NCBI GenBank assembly: GCA_017622875.1
Contig: JAGAQG010000037.1
Location: forward strand, 1-61,665
Reading direction: 5' to 3'
Source: Lachnospiraceae bacterium
GTDB taxonomy: Bacteria > Bacillota > Clostridia > Lachnospirales > Lachnospiraceae
DNA: 61,665 nucleotides
Shown here in pieces: positions 16,438 through 27,360 of this stretch (its first letter is position 1; every line of letters begins with the position of its first letter). The translations under genes were made by a program, and so were the position numbers. A model generated the notes under the pieces. The model had not been told where the DNA came from. It ran no database searches and saw only the letters and a program-made list of their open reading frames with translations.

Positions 16438-17919
16438 ATGTTGAAACAGGGATTTGATAATGCGAAATATCTGGAGACACAGTCCAGAGAAATCAAACAG
16501 AGAATTGCACAGTTTGGTGGAAAGCTGTATTTGGAATTTGGTGGAAAGCTTTTTGATGACTACCATGCATCCAGAGTGCTTCCAGGCTTTGAGCCGGATA
16601 GTAAGCTGAAAATGCTTTTGCAGATGAAAGACCAGGCAGAAATTATCATTGCGATCAATTCTAATGACATTGAAAACGCGAAAGTGCGTGGAGACCTTGG
16701 CATTACTTATGAACAGGATGTGCTTCGCCTCATCGATGTTTTCAGAAGTTACGGATTGTATGTAGGAAGTGTTGTTTTGAATCGCTACGAGGACAAGCCT
16801 GCAGTTGCATCTTTTGAAAAATATTTATCCACCCTTGGCGTAAAAACATATCGTCATTACTCTATTGAAGGTTATCCTTCGAATATTGACCTGATTTTAA
16901 GTGAGGATGGTTTTGGAAAGAATGATTATGTAGAAACAAGCCGTTCCCTGATCGTAGTTACAGCACCGGGTCCGGGAAGCGGTAAGATGGCTACCTGCCT
17001 TTCTCAGGTATACAATGAATACCAGAGAGGAAATGTGGCAGGCTATGCGAAATTCGAAACCTTCCCAATCTGGAATATTCCATTGAAACACCCGGTAAAC
17101 TTAGCTTATGAAGCAGCCACAGCAGACTTAAACGACGTCAACATGATTGACCCATTCCACTTATCTGCATACAACAAGGTTGCCGTAAACTATAACCGTG
17201 ATGTGGAAGTATTCCCGGTATTAAATGCAATCTTTACAAGAATTTACGGAGAATGCCGTTACCAGTCTCCGACAGATATGGGTGTCAATATGGCAGGAAA
17301 TTGTATTTACGATGACGAAGCGGTTTCTGCAGCGTCAAGAGAGGAAATCATTCGCCGCTACTATACGACCCTTGTGCAGAAAGCAAAGGGGAAAGAAGTG
17401 GAGGATGCTTTATACAAACTGAAGATGTTAATGAATCAGGCGGGAGTAAAAGAAACGGACCGTTCAGTTGTTGGTAAGGCTATGGAAGTCGAAGAGAAAA
17501 CGCAGGCTCCGGCAGCAGCCATGGAATTGCCGGATGGCAGAATCGTGACTGGAAAGACAACTCCGCTTTTAGGGGCATGTGCAGCAGTGATGATGAATGC
17601 CTTAAAAGCATTGGCAGAATTACCGGATATTCATCTGCTGGCACCAGAGGTAATCCTTCCGATTCAGGATTTGAAGGTAAAGCATTTAGGAAACAGAAAT
17701 CCACGTATTCATACAGATGAAATGCTTCTTGCATTATCCGTTTGTGCAGTTCATGACGAAAATGCCAAAAAAGCCATGGAACAGCTTGGAAAATTAAAGG
17801 GCTGTGAAATGCACACAAGTGTCATTCTTTCGGAGGCAGACGAAAGAGTGCTGAAAAAACTGCAGATCAATCTGACCTCAGAACCAAAGAGAGAGGGCTC
17901 CAGACTGTACAGCAAATAA
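16438..17919 (+). CDS. DUF1846 family protein
   Basis: 493 residues of the DUF1846 family, common in Firmicutes and of unknown function. The ATG at 16438 is nine bases after AAAGAGG; another in-frame ATG at 16429 abuts that site. A P-loop-like APGPGSGKMA is at about residues 176-185, so nucleotide binding is likely. There is no membrane span. It lies 19 bases before ftsH and probably shares its transcript. The family assignment rests on overall sequence character (start MLKQGFDNAKYLETQ). Reaction unknown. Confidence 0.85.
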   Translation: MLKQGFDNAKYLETQSREIKQRIAQFGGKLYLEFGGKLFDDYHASRVLPGFEPDSKLKMLLQMKDQAEIIIAINSNDIENAKVRGDLGITYEQDVLRLIDVFRSYGLYVGSVVLNRYEDKPAVASFEKYLSTLGVKTYRHYSIEGYPSNIDLILSEDGFGKNDYVETSRSLIVVTAPGPGSGKMATCLSQVYNEYQRGNVAGYAKFETFPIWNIPLKHPVNLAYEAATADLNDVNMIDPFHLSAYNKVAVNYNRDVEVFPVLNAIFTRIYGECRYQSPTDMGVNMAGNCIYDDEAVSAASREEIIRRYYTTLVQKAKGKEVEDALYKLKMLMNQAGVKETDRSVVGKAMEVEEKTQAPAAAMELPDGRIVTGKTTPLLGACAAVMMNALKALAELPDIHLLAPEVILPIQDLKVKHLGNRNPRIHTDEMLLALSVCAVHDENAKKAMEQLGKLKGCEMHTSVILSEADERVLKKLQINLTSEPKREGSRLYSK

Positions 17920-17938
17920 ATGCCAGAGGAGGAAATGA

Positions 17939-19876
17939 ATGGACGAAAAAAACAACGGAGGCGGTAATAACAATAAAAAACCAAAGAACAGACAGTCTCT
18001 GTTTATGTTCCTGATGATGTGCAGCATCGTCATGCTTGCATGGACTTACTTTGGGGATGCCAAAAAAGATTCTTCCAGCAAGGAAATTACTTATACAGAA
18101 TTTCTTGAAATGGTAGAAGACGATACCATCGCCAGTGTAGAAATCGAAGGAACACAGCTTAATATTACACCGAAAAAACAGCCATCTGACAGGTATGAGG
18201 TTTCCTATTATACGTATAAACTGGAAAGTAATGACCGTGTGGTAGAAAGACTTGAGAAAGCCGGAATCAAAAAGATCAATGGGGTGACTCCGGATACCAC
18301 AGTGTCGATTATTGTTGAGCTGATCAGTATTATCTTGCCGCTTGTAATCATCTGGATCGCCATGGGCTTTTTGATGAAGCGTATGGGCGGCGGCGTTATG
18401 GGCGTCGGAAAGAGCAAAGCCAAGGTTTATATCCAAAAAGAAACAGGAATCTTATTTAAGGATGTAGCAGGACAGGATGAGGCGAAGGAATCCTTACAGG
18501 AAATGGTAGATTTTCTTCACAATCCTGAAAAATATACAGCCATTGGTGCAAAGCTTCCAAAGGGTGCGCTTCTTGTGGGCCCTCCTGGAACCGGTAAAAC
18601 ATTACTTGCGAAAGCAGTGGCAGGGGAAGCAAAAGTGCCATTCTTCTCATTGTCCGGTTCGGACTTTGTGGAAATGTTCGTTGGTGTAGGTGCTTCCAGA
18701 GTAAGAGATCTTTTCGAAGAAGCAAAGAAGAACGCACCATGTATTATCTTTATTGATGAAATTGATGCCATTGGTAAACGCCGAGATACCCATTTTGGCG
18801 GTAATGATGAAAGAGAGCAGACACTCAACCAGCTGTTGGCTGAGATGGATGGTTTTGAAAGCAACAAAGCATGTCTGGTCATTGGTGCTACAAACAGACC
18901 GGAAGTTTTAGATCAGGCGCTGCTGCGTCCGGGTCGTTTTGACAGACGTGTCATTGTAGATAAACCAGATTTAAAAGGCCGTGTGGATGTTTTAAAAGTA
19001 CATGCGAAAAATGTACTTTTAGATGATACGGTTGATCTGGAAGCGATTGGTCTTGCAACAAGCGGTGCGGTAGGTTCCGATCTTGCAAATATGATCAATG
19101 AGGCTGCGATCCTTGCAGTAAAACATGGCAGAAAAGCAGTTTCCCAGAAAGATTTATTTGAAGCGGTAGAAGTTGTCCTTGTAGGTAAGGAAAAGAAAGA
19201 CCGTGTTATGAAGCCGGAAGAACGAAGAATTGTATCTTACCATGAAGTTGGTCATGCGCTGGTAAATGCACTTCAGAAAGATGCAGAACCGGTACAGAAA
19301 ATTACGATCGTTCCAAGAACCATGGGGGCACTTGGATATGTGCTTCAGGTTCCGGAAGAAGAAAAATATCTGAATACCAAGAAGGAAATCGAGGCGATGA
19401 TCGTCGGTTACCTTGGAGGACGTGCGGCAGAAGAAATCGTATTTGATACAGTAACCACTGGTGCGGCAAATGATATTCAGCAGGCTACCAGAATTACAAG
19501 AGCGATGATTACTCAGTACGGTATGTCAGACAAATTTGGCATGATGGGACTGGAGTCTCAGGAAAGCCTGTATCTTGACAATGGTACACGACTTAACTGC
19601 AGTGAGCAGATGGCGGCCGAAGTCGATAAAGAAATCATGAGAATCTTAAAGGAATCTTATGAGGAAGCAAAACGACTTCTGAATGAAAACAGGGATGCAT
19701 TGGATAAAATCGCGGAATACCTGATCGAAAAAGAAACGATCACTGGCAAAGAGTTTATGAGAATCTTCCGCGAAGTCAAGGGACTTCCAGATCCGAATGC
19801 GCCAGCCCCGGCTGTGGAAGAATCAGCAGCAGAACCAATTAGTGAAGAAGCTGCAGCAGAAACAACTACAGAATAA
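17939..19876 (+). CDS. ftsH: ATP-dependent zinc metalloprotease FtsH
   Basis: 645 residues. Two membrane spans (about 20-37 and 122-145) enclose the external domain. The AAA module has Walker A GPPGTGKT (214-221), Walker B IIFIDEID and the second region of homology with RPGRFDR. The M41 zinc protease domain has HEVGH (435-439). It forms a membrane hexamer that degrades misfolded membrane proteins and short-lived regulators. The start follows GAGGAGG. The tail is Ala/Glu-rich. It follows DUF1846 closely and ends at a terminator. Confidence 0.97.
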   Translation: MDEKNNGGGNNNKKPKNRQSLFMFLMMCSIVMLAWTYFGDAKKDSSSKEITYTEFLEMVEDDTIASVEIEGTQLNITPKKQPSDRYEVSYYTYKLESNDRVVERLEKAGIKKINGVTPDTTVSIIVELISIILPLVIIWIAMGFLMKRMGGGVMGVGKSKAKVYIQKETGILFKDVAGQDEAKESLQEMVDFLHNPEKYTAIGAKLPKGALLVGPPGTGKTLLAKAVAGEAKVPFFSLSGSDFVEMFVGVGASRVRDLFEEAKKNAPCIIFIDEIDAIGKRRDTHFGGNDEREQTLNQLLAEMDGFESNKACLVIGATNRPEVLDQALLRPGRFDRRVIVDKPDLKGRVDVLKVHAKNVLLDDTVDLEAIGLATSGAVGSDLANMINEAAILAVKHGRKAVSQKDLFEAVEVVLVGKEKKDRVMKPEERRIVSYHEVGHALVNALQKDAEPVQKITIVPRTMGALGYVLQVPEEEKYLNTKKEIEAMIVGYLGGRAAEEIVFDTVTTGAANDIQQATRITRAMITQYGMSDKFGMMGLESQESLYLDNGTRLNCSEQMAAEVDKEIMRILKESYEEAKRLLNENRDALDKIAEYLIEKETITGKEFMRIFREVKGLPDPNAPAPAVEESAAEPISEEAAAETTTE

Positions 19877-19883
19877 AACATTA

Positions 19884-19920
19884 CACAGGATATACCTTTT
19901 GGTATGTCCTGTTTTTGTTT
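19884..19920 (+). terminator. Intrinsic terminator after ftsH
   Basis: ACAGGATATACC pairs with GGTATGTCCTGT around TTTT, with one internal mismatch, and is followed by a T-rich run. Confidence 0.88.
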
Positions 19921-20051
19921 ATAATTGACAGAAAGTTCGGAAAATATAGTGCAAGATTGTGCAAAATTTCCGCAAATTTATGCTTCTTTCATTTACAAAA
20001 TTGCATTGTGGATGTATACTGAAAAATAGACAGGAAAGTGGGAGCGTGTGC

Positions 20052-21920
20052 ATGTTCGATATTCAGGAAGAATTAAAAAAGCTGCCTGGAAAACCAGGCG
20101 TTTATCTAATGCACGATGAAAAAGATGAAATTATCTATGTGGGAAAAGCCATTTCCCTAAAAAATCGTGTCCGCCAATATTTCCAGACCAGTCGAAATAA
20201 GGGTCCTAAAATTGAACAGATGGTAACGAAAATCGCCAGATTTGAATATATCATCACAGATTCAGAACTGGAAGCTCTGGTTTTAGAATGTAATCTGATT
20301 AAGGAGCATCGACCAAAATACAATACGATGCTCATGGATGACAAGACCTATCCGTTTATTAAAGTAACAGTGAAGGAAGCCTATCCGAGGGTCCTGTTTT
20401 CCAGAGAGATGAAAAAGGATAAGTCGAAATATTTTGGTCCATATACAAGTGCGGGTGCAGTAAAGGACACCATTGAACTGATTCGTAAGATTTACAAGCT
20501 TCGTACTTGTAACCGAAACCTGCCAAAAGATGCAGGTAAAGAAAGACCATGTTTAAATTACCATATTAAACAATGCGATGCTCCATGCCAGGGGTACATC
20601 AGCGAGGAAGCCTATGCTGAAAAAGTCAAAAAAGCGATGGACTTCTTAAATGGAAACTTTGAACCGGTCTTAAAAGATTTAGAAGAGAAAATGTTAGAGG
20701 CCTCGGAAAATCTGGAATTTGAACAGGCCATAGAATATAGAGAGCTGATTGGCAGTGTGAAACAGATTGCCCAGAAGCAGAAGATTACGAACAGCGATGG
20801 TGAGGATAAAGATATCATTGCCATGGCCAGTGATAAAGAAGATGCAGTAGTACAGGTATTCTTCGTCAGAGAAGGACGTCTGATCGGACGAGATCATTTT
20901 TATCTGCGCATTGCACCGGAGGAAAAGCCTTCCGAAATTTTAAGCAGTTTTGTAAAGCAGTTCTATGCAGGCACCCCGTTTGTTCCAAAGGAACTGATGC
21001 TGCAGACGGAGATTGAAGATGCAGATGTCATCAGTGAATGGTTAAGCAGCAGAAAAGGGCAAAAGGTTTATCTTCGCGTTCCAAAGATCGGAACAAAGGA
21101 AAAACTGGTAGAGCTGGCTGCGAAAAATGCTCATTTGGTACTCAGTCAGGATAAAGAAAAAATTAAACGTGAAGAAGGAAGAACCATCGGAGCAGCCAAG
21201 GAGATTGCAGGTTGGCTGAATCTGCCGCATATTTCCCGTATAGAAGCTTTTGATATTTCCAATATCAGCGGTTTTGAGAATGTAGGTTCCATGGTGGTCT
21301 ATGAGAAGGGAAAACCGAAGCGCAGTGATTACCGTAAGTTTAAGATCAAAGGCGTTCAGGGGCCCGATGATTACGCATGCATGGAGGAGGTCTTAAAAAG
21401 ACGTTTTACCCATGGTCTTCAGGAGCAGGAAAATGAAGAGACCGGAGGATTTTCTAAATTTCCGGATCTGGTCATGATGGACGGTGGAAAAGGTCAGGTC
21501 AATGTGGCCCTGAAAGTTTTAGACGAACTTCGGTTGAACATTCCTGTATGCGGAATGGTAAAAGACGATAAGCACCGTACAAGGGGCTTGTATTTTGAAA
21601 ATAAGGAGATTCCGATTGACAGGGGCAGTGAAGGGTTCAGGCTAATTACCAGAATTCAGGATGAAGCCCACCGCTTTGCAATCGAATATCACAGATCATT
21701 ACGTACCAAAGATCAGGTACATTCCATTTTGGATGACATTGATGGAATCGGACCTGCAAGGCGTAAGGCACTTATGAGAGCATTTCAGTCCTTAGATGAG
21801 ATCAGGGCTGCGGATGTAGAAACATTGGCTGACGTTCCATCCATGAATCGGGCAGCCGCAGAAAAAGTATATGAATTCTTTCATAAAATAAAAGACACCC
21901 AGGGGGAGGAAGACAGATGA
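20052..21920 (+). CDS. uvrC: UvrABC excinuclease subunit C
   Basis: 622 residues from the ATG seven bases after GGGAG. The N-terminal GIY-YIG nuclease (about 13-93, [10 protein letters not shown] then IIYVGKA) makes the 3' incision. A UVR motif near 205-240 binds UvrB, an RNase H-like endonuclease domain (about 390-540, with FDISNISG) makes the 5' incision, and tandem helix-hairpin-helix units close the protein. It acts in nucleotide excision repair. It overlaps malQ by four bases (ATGA). Confidence 0.96.
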   Translation: MFDIQEELKKLPGKPGVYLMHDEKDEIIYVGKAISLKNRVRQYFQTSRNKGPKIEQMVTKIARFEYIITDSELEALVLECNLIKEHRPKYNTMLMDDKTYPFIKVTVKEAYPRVLFSREMKKDKSKYFGPYTSAGAVKDTIELIRKIYKLRTCNRNLPKDAGKERPCLNYHIKQCDAPCQGYISEEAYAEKVKKAMDFLNGNFEPVLKDLEEKMLEASENLEFEQAIEYRELIGSVKQIAQKQKITNSDGEDKDIIAMASDKEDAVVQVFFVREGRLIGRDHFYLRIAPEEKPSEILSSFVKQFYAGTPFVPKELMLQTEIEDADVISEWLSSRKGQKVYLRVPKIGTKEKLVELAAKNAHLVLSQDKEKIKREEGRTIGAAKEIAGWLNLPHISRIEAFDISNISGFENVGSMVVYEKGKPKRSDYRKFKIKGVQGPDDYACMEEVLKRRFTHGLQEQENEETGGFSKFPDLVMMDGGKGQVNVALKVLDELRLNIPVCGMVKDDKHRTRGLYFENKEIPIDRGSEGFRLITRIQDEAHRFAIEYHRSLRTKDQVHSILDDIDGIGPARRKALMRAFQSLDEIRAADVETLADVPSMNRAAAEKVYEFFHKIKDTQGEEDR

Positions 21921-23440
21921 ATCGATCAGCAGGTATTTTATTACCAATCTCGAGCTTACCGTCCAAATACGGAATCGGAAACTTCGGAAAAAGTGCTTAT
22001 GAATTTGTAGACTGGTTAAAGGAAGCGGGACAGAGCTACTGGCAGATCTTGCCATTGGTACCGACAAGTTATGGAGATTCGCCGTATCAGTCATTCTCTA
22101 CTTATGCAGGAAATCCATATTTTATTGATCTGGATGCATTGGTAGAAGAAGGAGTGCTTACCCAGGAAGAAGTAGATGCATCAGACTTTGGAGATAAAGC
22201 AGATACTATCGATTATGAAAAGCTTTATAAAGAACGTTATCCGTTACTTCGTAAGGCTTACGAGCGAAGCAATATCAGCCAGAATGAAGAGTACAGCCGT
22301 TATATGCAGAAAAATGGCTGGTGGCTGACAGATTATGCGTTGTTCATGGCAGTAAAAGCACGTTTTAACGGCGTAGCATGGACAGAGTGGGCAGAGGATA
22401 TCAAACTTCGCTATGGATATGCGATGGAATATTATCGTACAGAGTTATATTATGATATTGAATTCCATCAGTATTTACAGTTTACTTTCTACAAACAGTG
22501 GATGAAATTAAAGGAATATGCCAACGAAAATGGTGTGCTCATTATTGGAGATATCCCAATCTATGTGGCAATGGACAGTGCAGATACATGGGCACATCCG
22601 GAAATGTTCCAGTTAGATAAGGACAATGTACCATTGGCAGTTGCAGGATGCCCGCCTGATGGATTCTCAGCAACAGGTCAGCTTTGGGGAAATCCTCTTT
22701 ACCGTTGGGATTATCATGAACAGACCGGTTATGACTGGTGGATGAAGAGACTTTCTTACTGCTTTAAAATGTATGACGTGGTACGTATTGATCATTTCCG
22801 CGGTTTTGATGAATATTTCTCCATTCCTTATGGTGCAGAAACAGCCATCAATGGTCACTGGGAAAAAGGCCCGGGCATGAAGCTGTTCAATAAGATGAGA
22901 GAAGTTTTAGAACATCGTGATGTTGTAGCAGAAGATTTAGGATATATGACAGATACCGTACGCAAACTTGTTTATGACAGTGGATTCCCGAATATGAAAG
23001 TTCTGGAATTTGCTTTCGACTCCAGAGATACAGGAAGTGCCAGTGATTATCTGCCTCATAATTATACAGAAAACTGTGTGGCTTATACAGGAACCCATGA
23101 TAATGAAACAATCATTGGATGGCTAGACTGCATTACAAAAGAAGAAAAAACAATGGCAAGAGATTATCTTTGCGATTACAGAACCGCACAGAAAAATCTT
23201 CACTGGCCAATGATCGCTCTCATTATGAGAAGCCGTGCAAACTTAAGCATGGTTCCAATGCAGGATTATCTGGGACTTGATAACAAAGCACGTTTAAACC
23301 AGCCATCCACAGTCGGTAAAAACTGGAAATGGAGAGTTACAAAGGAACAGCTTTCCGAAGAATTGAAGCTCCAGATCCGTAAACTTACCAAAATGTATGG
23401 CAGAATTAACTGGCAGTGGGACGATAAACTGGATGCATAA
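21917..23440 (+). CDS. malQ: 4-alpha-glucanotransferase
   Basis: 507 residues, GH77 amylomaltase. It starts with the family hallmark [21 protein letters not shown]. Catalytic residues are visible: the Asp nucleophile in VVRIDHFRG (about 292), the acid Glu in VAEDLG (about 338), and the stabilising Asp in GTHDNET (about 395). It moves maltosyl and longer glucan segments between chains in maltodextrin and glycogen metabolism in the cytosol. It is translationally coupled to uvrC, an unusual functional pair, and is followed by the hprK-glucokinase genes, which fits a carbohydrate theme. Confidence 0.96.
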   Translation: MNRSAGILLPISSLPSKYGIGNFGKSAYEFVDWLKEAGQSYWQILPLVPTSYGDSPYQSFSTYAGNPYFIDLDALVEEGVLTQEEVDASDFGDKADTIDYEKLYKERYPLLRKAYERSNISQNEEYSRYMQKNGWWLTDYALFMAVKARFNGVAWTEWAEDIKLRYGYAMEYYRTELYYDIEFHQYLQFTFYKQWMKLKEYANENGVLIIGDIPIYVAMDSADTWAHPEMFQLDKDNVPLAVAGCPPDGFSATGQLWGNPLYRWDYHEQTGYDWWMKRLSYCFKMYDVVRIDHFRGFDEYFSIPYGAETAINGHWEKGPGMKLFNKMREVLEHRDVVAEDLGYMTDTVRKLVYDSGFPNMKVLEFAFDSRDTGSASDYLPHNYTENCVAYTGTHDNETIIGWLDCITKEEKTMARDYLCDYRTAQKNLHWPMIALIMRSRANLSMVPMQDYLGLDNKARLNQPSTVGKNWKWRVTKEQLSEELKLQIRKLTKMYGRINWQWDDKLDA

Positions 23441-23496
23441 TCCCAGGGGATGTGTTATAATCTAAGGAATAGAATTTACTCGAAAAGGAGATAGCT

Positions 23497-24438
23497 ATGC
23501 AGACAGTTGGATTGACCACCCTCGTAGAAAAACTGAAACTGAAAAATCTCACACCGGAAATTGATATGGAAGGAATTTTGATTACAACTCCAAATATCAA
23601 CAGACCGGCTCTTCAGATGGCAGGATATTTTGATCACTTTGCTTCTGAACGTGTACAGATTATCGGTTATGTAGAATATACATACCTGAAGCACCTGACA
23701 AAGGAACAGAGAGTTCCGGTTTATGAAAAATTTTTATCAAGTGAAATTCCTTGTGTAATCTTTTCATCCAGAACAGAACCGGACGATGAATTTTTACAGC
23801 TTGCTGTAAAATACAACAAACCGCTGCTTGCTTCTGATCAGGAAACTTCTCCATTTATGGCGGAGATTATCAGAGCATTAAGCACAATGCTTGCTCCGTG
23901 CATTTCCATTCATGGCGTTTTGGTTGATGTTTATGGTGAAGGCGTTCTTCTCATGGGAGAGAGTGGAATCGGTAAAAGTGAAGCTGCTCTGGAACTTGTA
24001 AAACGTGGACATCGTCTTGTAACTGACGATGTTGTAGAAATTCGTAAGATTGACGAAGAAACATTGATCGGACGTTCACCGGCAATCACACGTCACTTTA
24101 TCGAGCTTCGCGGTATCGGTATCGTGGATGTAAAAGAATTGTTCGGTGTATCCAGTGTTAAGGAATCTCAGCAGATTGATATGGTCATTCGTTTGGAAGA
24201 CTGGGATAAAGATAAAGAATATGACAGACTTGGTCTGACAGAAGAATACACAGAATTCCTCGGAACAAAGGTTGTGTGTCATTCGCTTCCAATCAGACCT
24301 GGACGTAATCTTGCAGTCATCGTAGAAACAGCAGCGGCTAATAACCGTCAGAAGAAGCTGGGCTACAATGCAGCACAGGAATTATACAGAAGAGTACAGG
24401 AAAGCATTTCTGGAAAGGGAAAAGGAACATTATCATGA
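23497..24438 (+). CDS. hprK: HPr kinase/phosphorylase
   Basis: 313 residues. The N-terminal domain (1-130) is followed by the kinase domain with a catalytic-region SIHG, Walker A GESGIGKS (154-161) and the signature LRGIGIVDVKELFG. It phosphorylates HPr on Ser46 when glycolytic intermediates are high and reverses this with phosphate, setting CcpA-dependent catabolite repression. AAAGGAG precedes the ATG. A TATAAT at 23458 or so lies in the gap after malQ, but no good -35 accompanies it. The gene overlaps the glucokinase gene by four bases. Confidence 0.96.
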   Translation: MQTVGLTTLVEKLKLKNLTPEIDMEGILITTPNINRPALQMAGYFDHFASERVQIIGYVEYTYLKHLTKEQRVPVYEKFLSSEIPCVIFSSRTEPDDEFLQLAVKYNKPLLASDQETSPFMAEIIRALSTMLAPCISIHGVLVDVYGEGVLLMGESGIGKSEAALELVKRGHRLVTDDVVEIRKIDEETLIGRSPAITRHFIELRGIGIVDVKELFGVSSVKESQQIDMVIRLEDWDKDKEYDRLGLTEEYTEFLGTKVVCHSLPIRPGRNLAVIVETAAANNRQKKLGYNAAQELYRRVQESISGKGKGTLS

Positions 24439-25367
24439 AAAAATATGTATTTGGCGTAGACGTAGGCGGAACAACTGTAAAAATGGGACTGTTCAATGTG
24501 GATGGTGAAGTTTTAGATAAATGGGAAATCAAGACCCATACAGAAAATGGCGGCGAAGCAATTTTACCGGATATTGCAGCATCTGCCCTTGCAAAATTAG
24601 AAGAAAAAAATATCGTAAAAGATGAAGTTGCAGGTATCGGAATCGGTATTCCTGGACCAATCAATGATGAAGGTGTTGTTCCTCATACAGCAAACTTAGG
24701 CTGGGGATACAAGGAAGTTACAAGAGAATTAGAAGAATTAACAGGACTTCCATGCAAAGGCGGCAATGATGCCAATGTTGCAGCACTTGGAGAAGCTTGG
24801 AAAGGTGGCGCAGCAGGATATTCTAACGTTGTTATGGTTACACTGGGAACAGGAGTCGGCGGTGGAATCATTATCGGCGGTAAAATTATCACAGGTTCTA
24901 ATGGTGCCGGCGGTGAAATTGGACATCTTCACGTAGATGATAATATTCCGGGACACTGCGGATGCGGTAATCAGGGATGCTTAGAACAGGTTGCTTCTGC
25001 AACAGGTATTACAAACCTTGCAAACCAGGCACTGGCTGCAAGTGACAAGCCATCCATGCTCCGTGAAGGTGAGGTTTCTGCCAAAACTGTATTTGATGCA
25101 GTGAAGGCGGATGACGAGCTTGCAAAAGAAATCGCAGAACGATTTGGTAAATATTTAGGAACAGCCCTTGCAAACATTACAGCAATTGTTGATCCACAGG
25201 CAATCGTAATCGGCGGCGGTGTTTCTAAAGCAGGTCCTATCCTTTTAGAATATGTGGAGAAATACTATCAGAAATATTGCTTTAAATCATGCAGGAACGT
25301 GAAATTTACACTTGCAACTCTTGGCAATGATGCCGGAATCTTTGGAAGTGCGAAACTGGTTCTTTAA
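24435..25367 (+). CDS. glcK: ROK-family glucokinase
   Basis: 310 residues. N-terminal phosphate-binding loop GVDVGGTTVKMGLF, a conserved GxGxGVGGG segment, and the ROK zinc motif GHCGCGNQGCLE near residues 173-185 are all visible. It phosphorylates glucose released by amylomaltase or imported without the PTS. ATGA overlap with hprK implies coupled translation, joining glucose phosphorylation with the carbon-flux sensor HprK. The close ROK alternatives (fructokinase, N-acetylmannosamine kinase) are less likely given the context. Confidence 0.92.
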   Translation: MKKYVFGVDVGGTTVKMGLFNVDGEVLDKWEIKTHTENGGEAILPDIAASALAKLEEKNIVKDEVAGIGIGIPGPINDEGVVPHTANLGWGYKEVTRELEELTGLPCKGGNDANVAALGEAWKGGAAGYSNVVMVTLGTGVGGGIIIGGKIITGSNGAGGEIGHLHVDDNIPGHCGCGNQGCLEQVASATGITNLANQALAASDKPSMLREGEVSAKTVFDAVKADDELAKEIAERFGKYLGTALANITAIVDPQAIVIGGGVSKAGPILLEYVEKYYQKYCFKSCRNVKFTLATLGNDAGIFGSAKLVL

Positions 25368-25403
25368 TAGAAGCATAATTTATAAAATGAAAAGGAGAAG
25401 TTT

Positions 25404-25979
25404 ATGAAAAAACTCGTTGCTTTAATGCTTGCAGCAGCTCTTGCAGTCAGCGTAACAGCTTGTGGGGGTGGCACAAACACTGAAACAACAAAAGATGACA
25501 CAGAAGGCAAAAAAGCAGTGGACATTTTAACAGATGTTTATGCAGCCTATGAAGAAGATGAAAAATTTTCCATTGCAGGCGGAGATTACGAAAACATGGT
25601 AATGGACGCACCGGGGACAGTTAATGTGGCTAATGGTGAAACTCTGGATACCCTTTTAGGATTTCCTGCCGACAGCGCAGAACTGCTTGACGATGCAGCA
25701 TCCATGATGCATATGATGAACCAGAATACTTTTACAGCAGGTGTTTATCATGTGGTCAATGCGGATGATGTGCAGACCGTAGCAGACGCGATCAAAGAAA
25801 ACATCCTGAACAGACAGTGGATGTGTGGGTTCCCAGATGATCTGGTAATCTATTCTGTTGGTACAAGCTATGTAGCGGCTGTATTTGGCGCAGGGGATTT
25901 GGTAGATAACTTTGAAGAAGAGTTACAGGAAACTTATTCAAGCGCAAAGCTTCTTCATGAAGAAGACTTAAACTTCTAA
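25404..25979 (+). CDS. Lipoprotein of unknown function, possibly DUF4358-like
   Basis: 191 residues with a signal peptide and lipobox VTAC (Cys20), then a short Thr/Asp-rich linker. A compact domain (about 40-185) contains FTAGVYHVVNADDVQTVADA, a pattern that resembles DUF4358 lipoproteins. Such proteins often accompany MBOAT and DHHW genes in Lachnospiraceae, and both follow here (23 bases to the MBOAT gene). It should sit on the outer face of the membrane and may help in the same surface O-acylation. The family label is tentative. Confidence 0.75.
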   Translation: MKKLVALMLAAALAVSVTACGGGTNTETTKDDTEGKKAVDILTDVYAAYEEDEKFSIAGGDYENMVMDAPGTVNVANGETLDTLLGFPADSAELLDDAASMMHMMNQNTFTAGVYHVVNADDVQTVADAIKENILNRQWMCGFPDDLVIYSVGTSYVAAVFGAGDLVDNFEEELQETYSSAKLLHEEDLNF

Positions 25980-26002
25980 TTACATTTGGTATTGAGGACA
26001 TT

Positions 26003-27349
26003 ATGTTATTTTCAAGCATTTCATTTTTGTATTATTTTTTACCATGTGTGCTGATTTTATATTATATTGTTCCTAAGACATGTAGAAATAAGGCTCTCCT
26101 TTTGGTGAGCCTTGTTTTTTATGCTTGGGGAGAACCGAAATTTGTGTTTCTGATGATGGGAATGGTGCTGTTTCATTATCTTGCAGGAATTTTGATAGGC
26201 AGATATGGGCAGAGCAAAAAAGGTCAGGCGGTGCTTGCAGGCACGCTGGTGGTGAGCATAGGAACTCTCTGTTTTTATAAGTTTTCAAATGTAGCGTGGC
26301 CAATTGGAATTAGTTTCTATACCTTTCAGCTGATCAGTTATGTTGTGGATGTGTACAGGCAGACTGCAGAACCGCAAAAGAATCTGGTGAATTTAGGAGC
26401 ATATATTACAATGTTTCCTCAGTTGATTGCTGGTCCAATCGTGCGCTATATAGATATTGAAAAACAATTGCAGGAAAGAACGCATAACTATGAGAAAACA
26501 TTGGATGGAATCGAAAGGTTTTTGATTGGTCTGGCAAAAAAAATCCTGATTTCCAATGCACTGGGCGAGCTTTGCGAGATTTTTAAGACCTCGGATGAAA
26601 AATCTGTAGTCTTTTTCTGGGTATATGCCATCAGCTATACATTGCAGATTTATTTTGATTTCTCAGGTTATAGCGATATGGCAATCGGTCTGGGCAAGAT
26701 TTTTGGATTTGAGTTTCTGGAGAACTTCCATTATCCATATATTTCAAAGAGCATTACAGAATTTTGGCGCAGATGGCATATGTCGCTGGGAAGCTGGTTT
26801 CGGGATTACGTTTATATTCCACTGGGCGGAAATCGGGTATCGAAAGGGCGATGGTATTTCAATATTTTCGTTGTATGGACTTTGACAGGATTATGGCATG
26901 GTGCAGCGCCGCAGTTCGTAGTCTGGGGACTTCTCTTTGCAGTCCTTTTGGTGATAGAGAAACATTGGCTGTTAAAGAAACTTGAAAAAGCCAAAGGATG
27001 GAACCATGTTTATGTGCTGTTTTTTGTGATTATCAGCTTTGTCATTTTTAATGCGGCGGATATGGCAGAGGCAGCCGCTTATATGAAGGGAATGTTCGGG
27101 TTTGGAAATGTGCCTTTGATGAGCGCGGAATGTGGATATTATCTAAAAAGCTATGGCATTTTGTTGATAAGTGCCGTCATCGGTTCCACACCAATCATTA
27201 AAAATGTGGTGATGAAAGCTACAGCCGCATCTTATGGAAAGAAAGTGTTTGTGGTTGTACGTCCAATCGTACTTTTATTAATTCTGGCAGTCTGCACAGC
27301 CTATTTGATCGACAGTTCCTTTAACCCATTTTTATATTTTAGATTTTAG
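26003..27349 (+). CDS. MBOAT-family O-acyltransferase (AlgI/DltB-like)
   Basis: 448 residues with about ten membrane spans. The MBOAT core is clear: TEFWRRWHMSLGSWFRDYVY, then LTGLWHGAA with the active-site His near residue 300, and PLGGN. Members pass acyl groups, usually acetyl, across the membrane to extracellular sugars. The next gene encodes a DHHW/AlgJ-like protein, the usual extracellular partner. The acceptor polymer is unknown; cell-wall glycopolymer or exopolysaccharide are possibilities. Confidence 0.94.
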   Translation: MLFSSISFLYYFLPCVLILYYIVPKTCRNKALLLVSLVFYAWGEPKFVFLMMGMVLFHYLAGILIGRYGQSKKGQAVLAGTLVVSIGTLCFYKFSNVAWPIGISFYTFQLISYVVDVYRQTAEPQKNLVNLGAYITMFPQLIAGPIVRYIDIEKQLQERTHNYEKTLDGIERFLIGLAKKILISNALGELCEIFKTSDEKSVVFFWVYAISYTLQIYFDFSGYSDMAIGLGKIFGFEFLENFHYPYISKSITEFWRRWHMSLGSWFRDYVYIPLGGNRVSKGRWYFNIFVVWTLTGLWHGAAPQFVVWGLLFAVLLVIEKHWLLKKLEKAKGWNHVYVLFFVIISFVIFNAADMAEAAAYMKGMFGFGNVPLMSAECGYYLKSYGILLISAVIGSTPIIKNVVMKATAASYGKKVFVVVRPIVLLLILAVCTAYLIDSSFNPFLYFRF

Positions 27350-27360
27350 GAGGATTGACA

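Noticed and set aside
17867-18436. 189-codon open frame antisense to ftsH
   Set aside because: It lies opposite the conserved FtsH coding frame, has no clear ribosome site, and reads like a shadow (rich in Cys, His and Phe).
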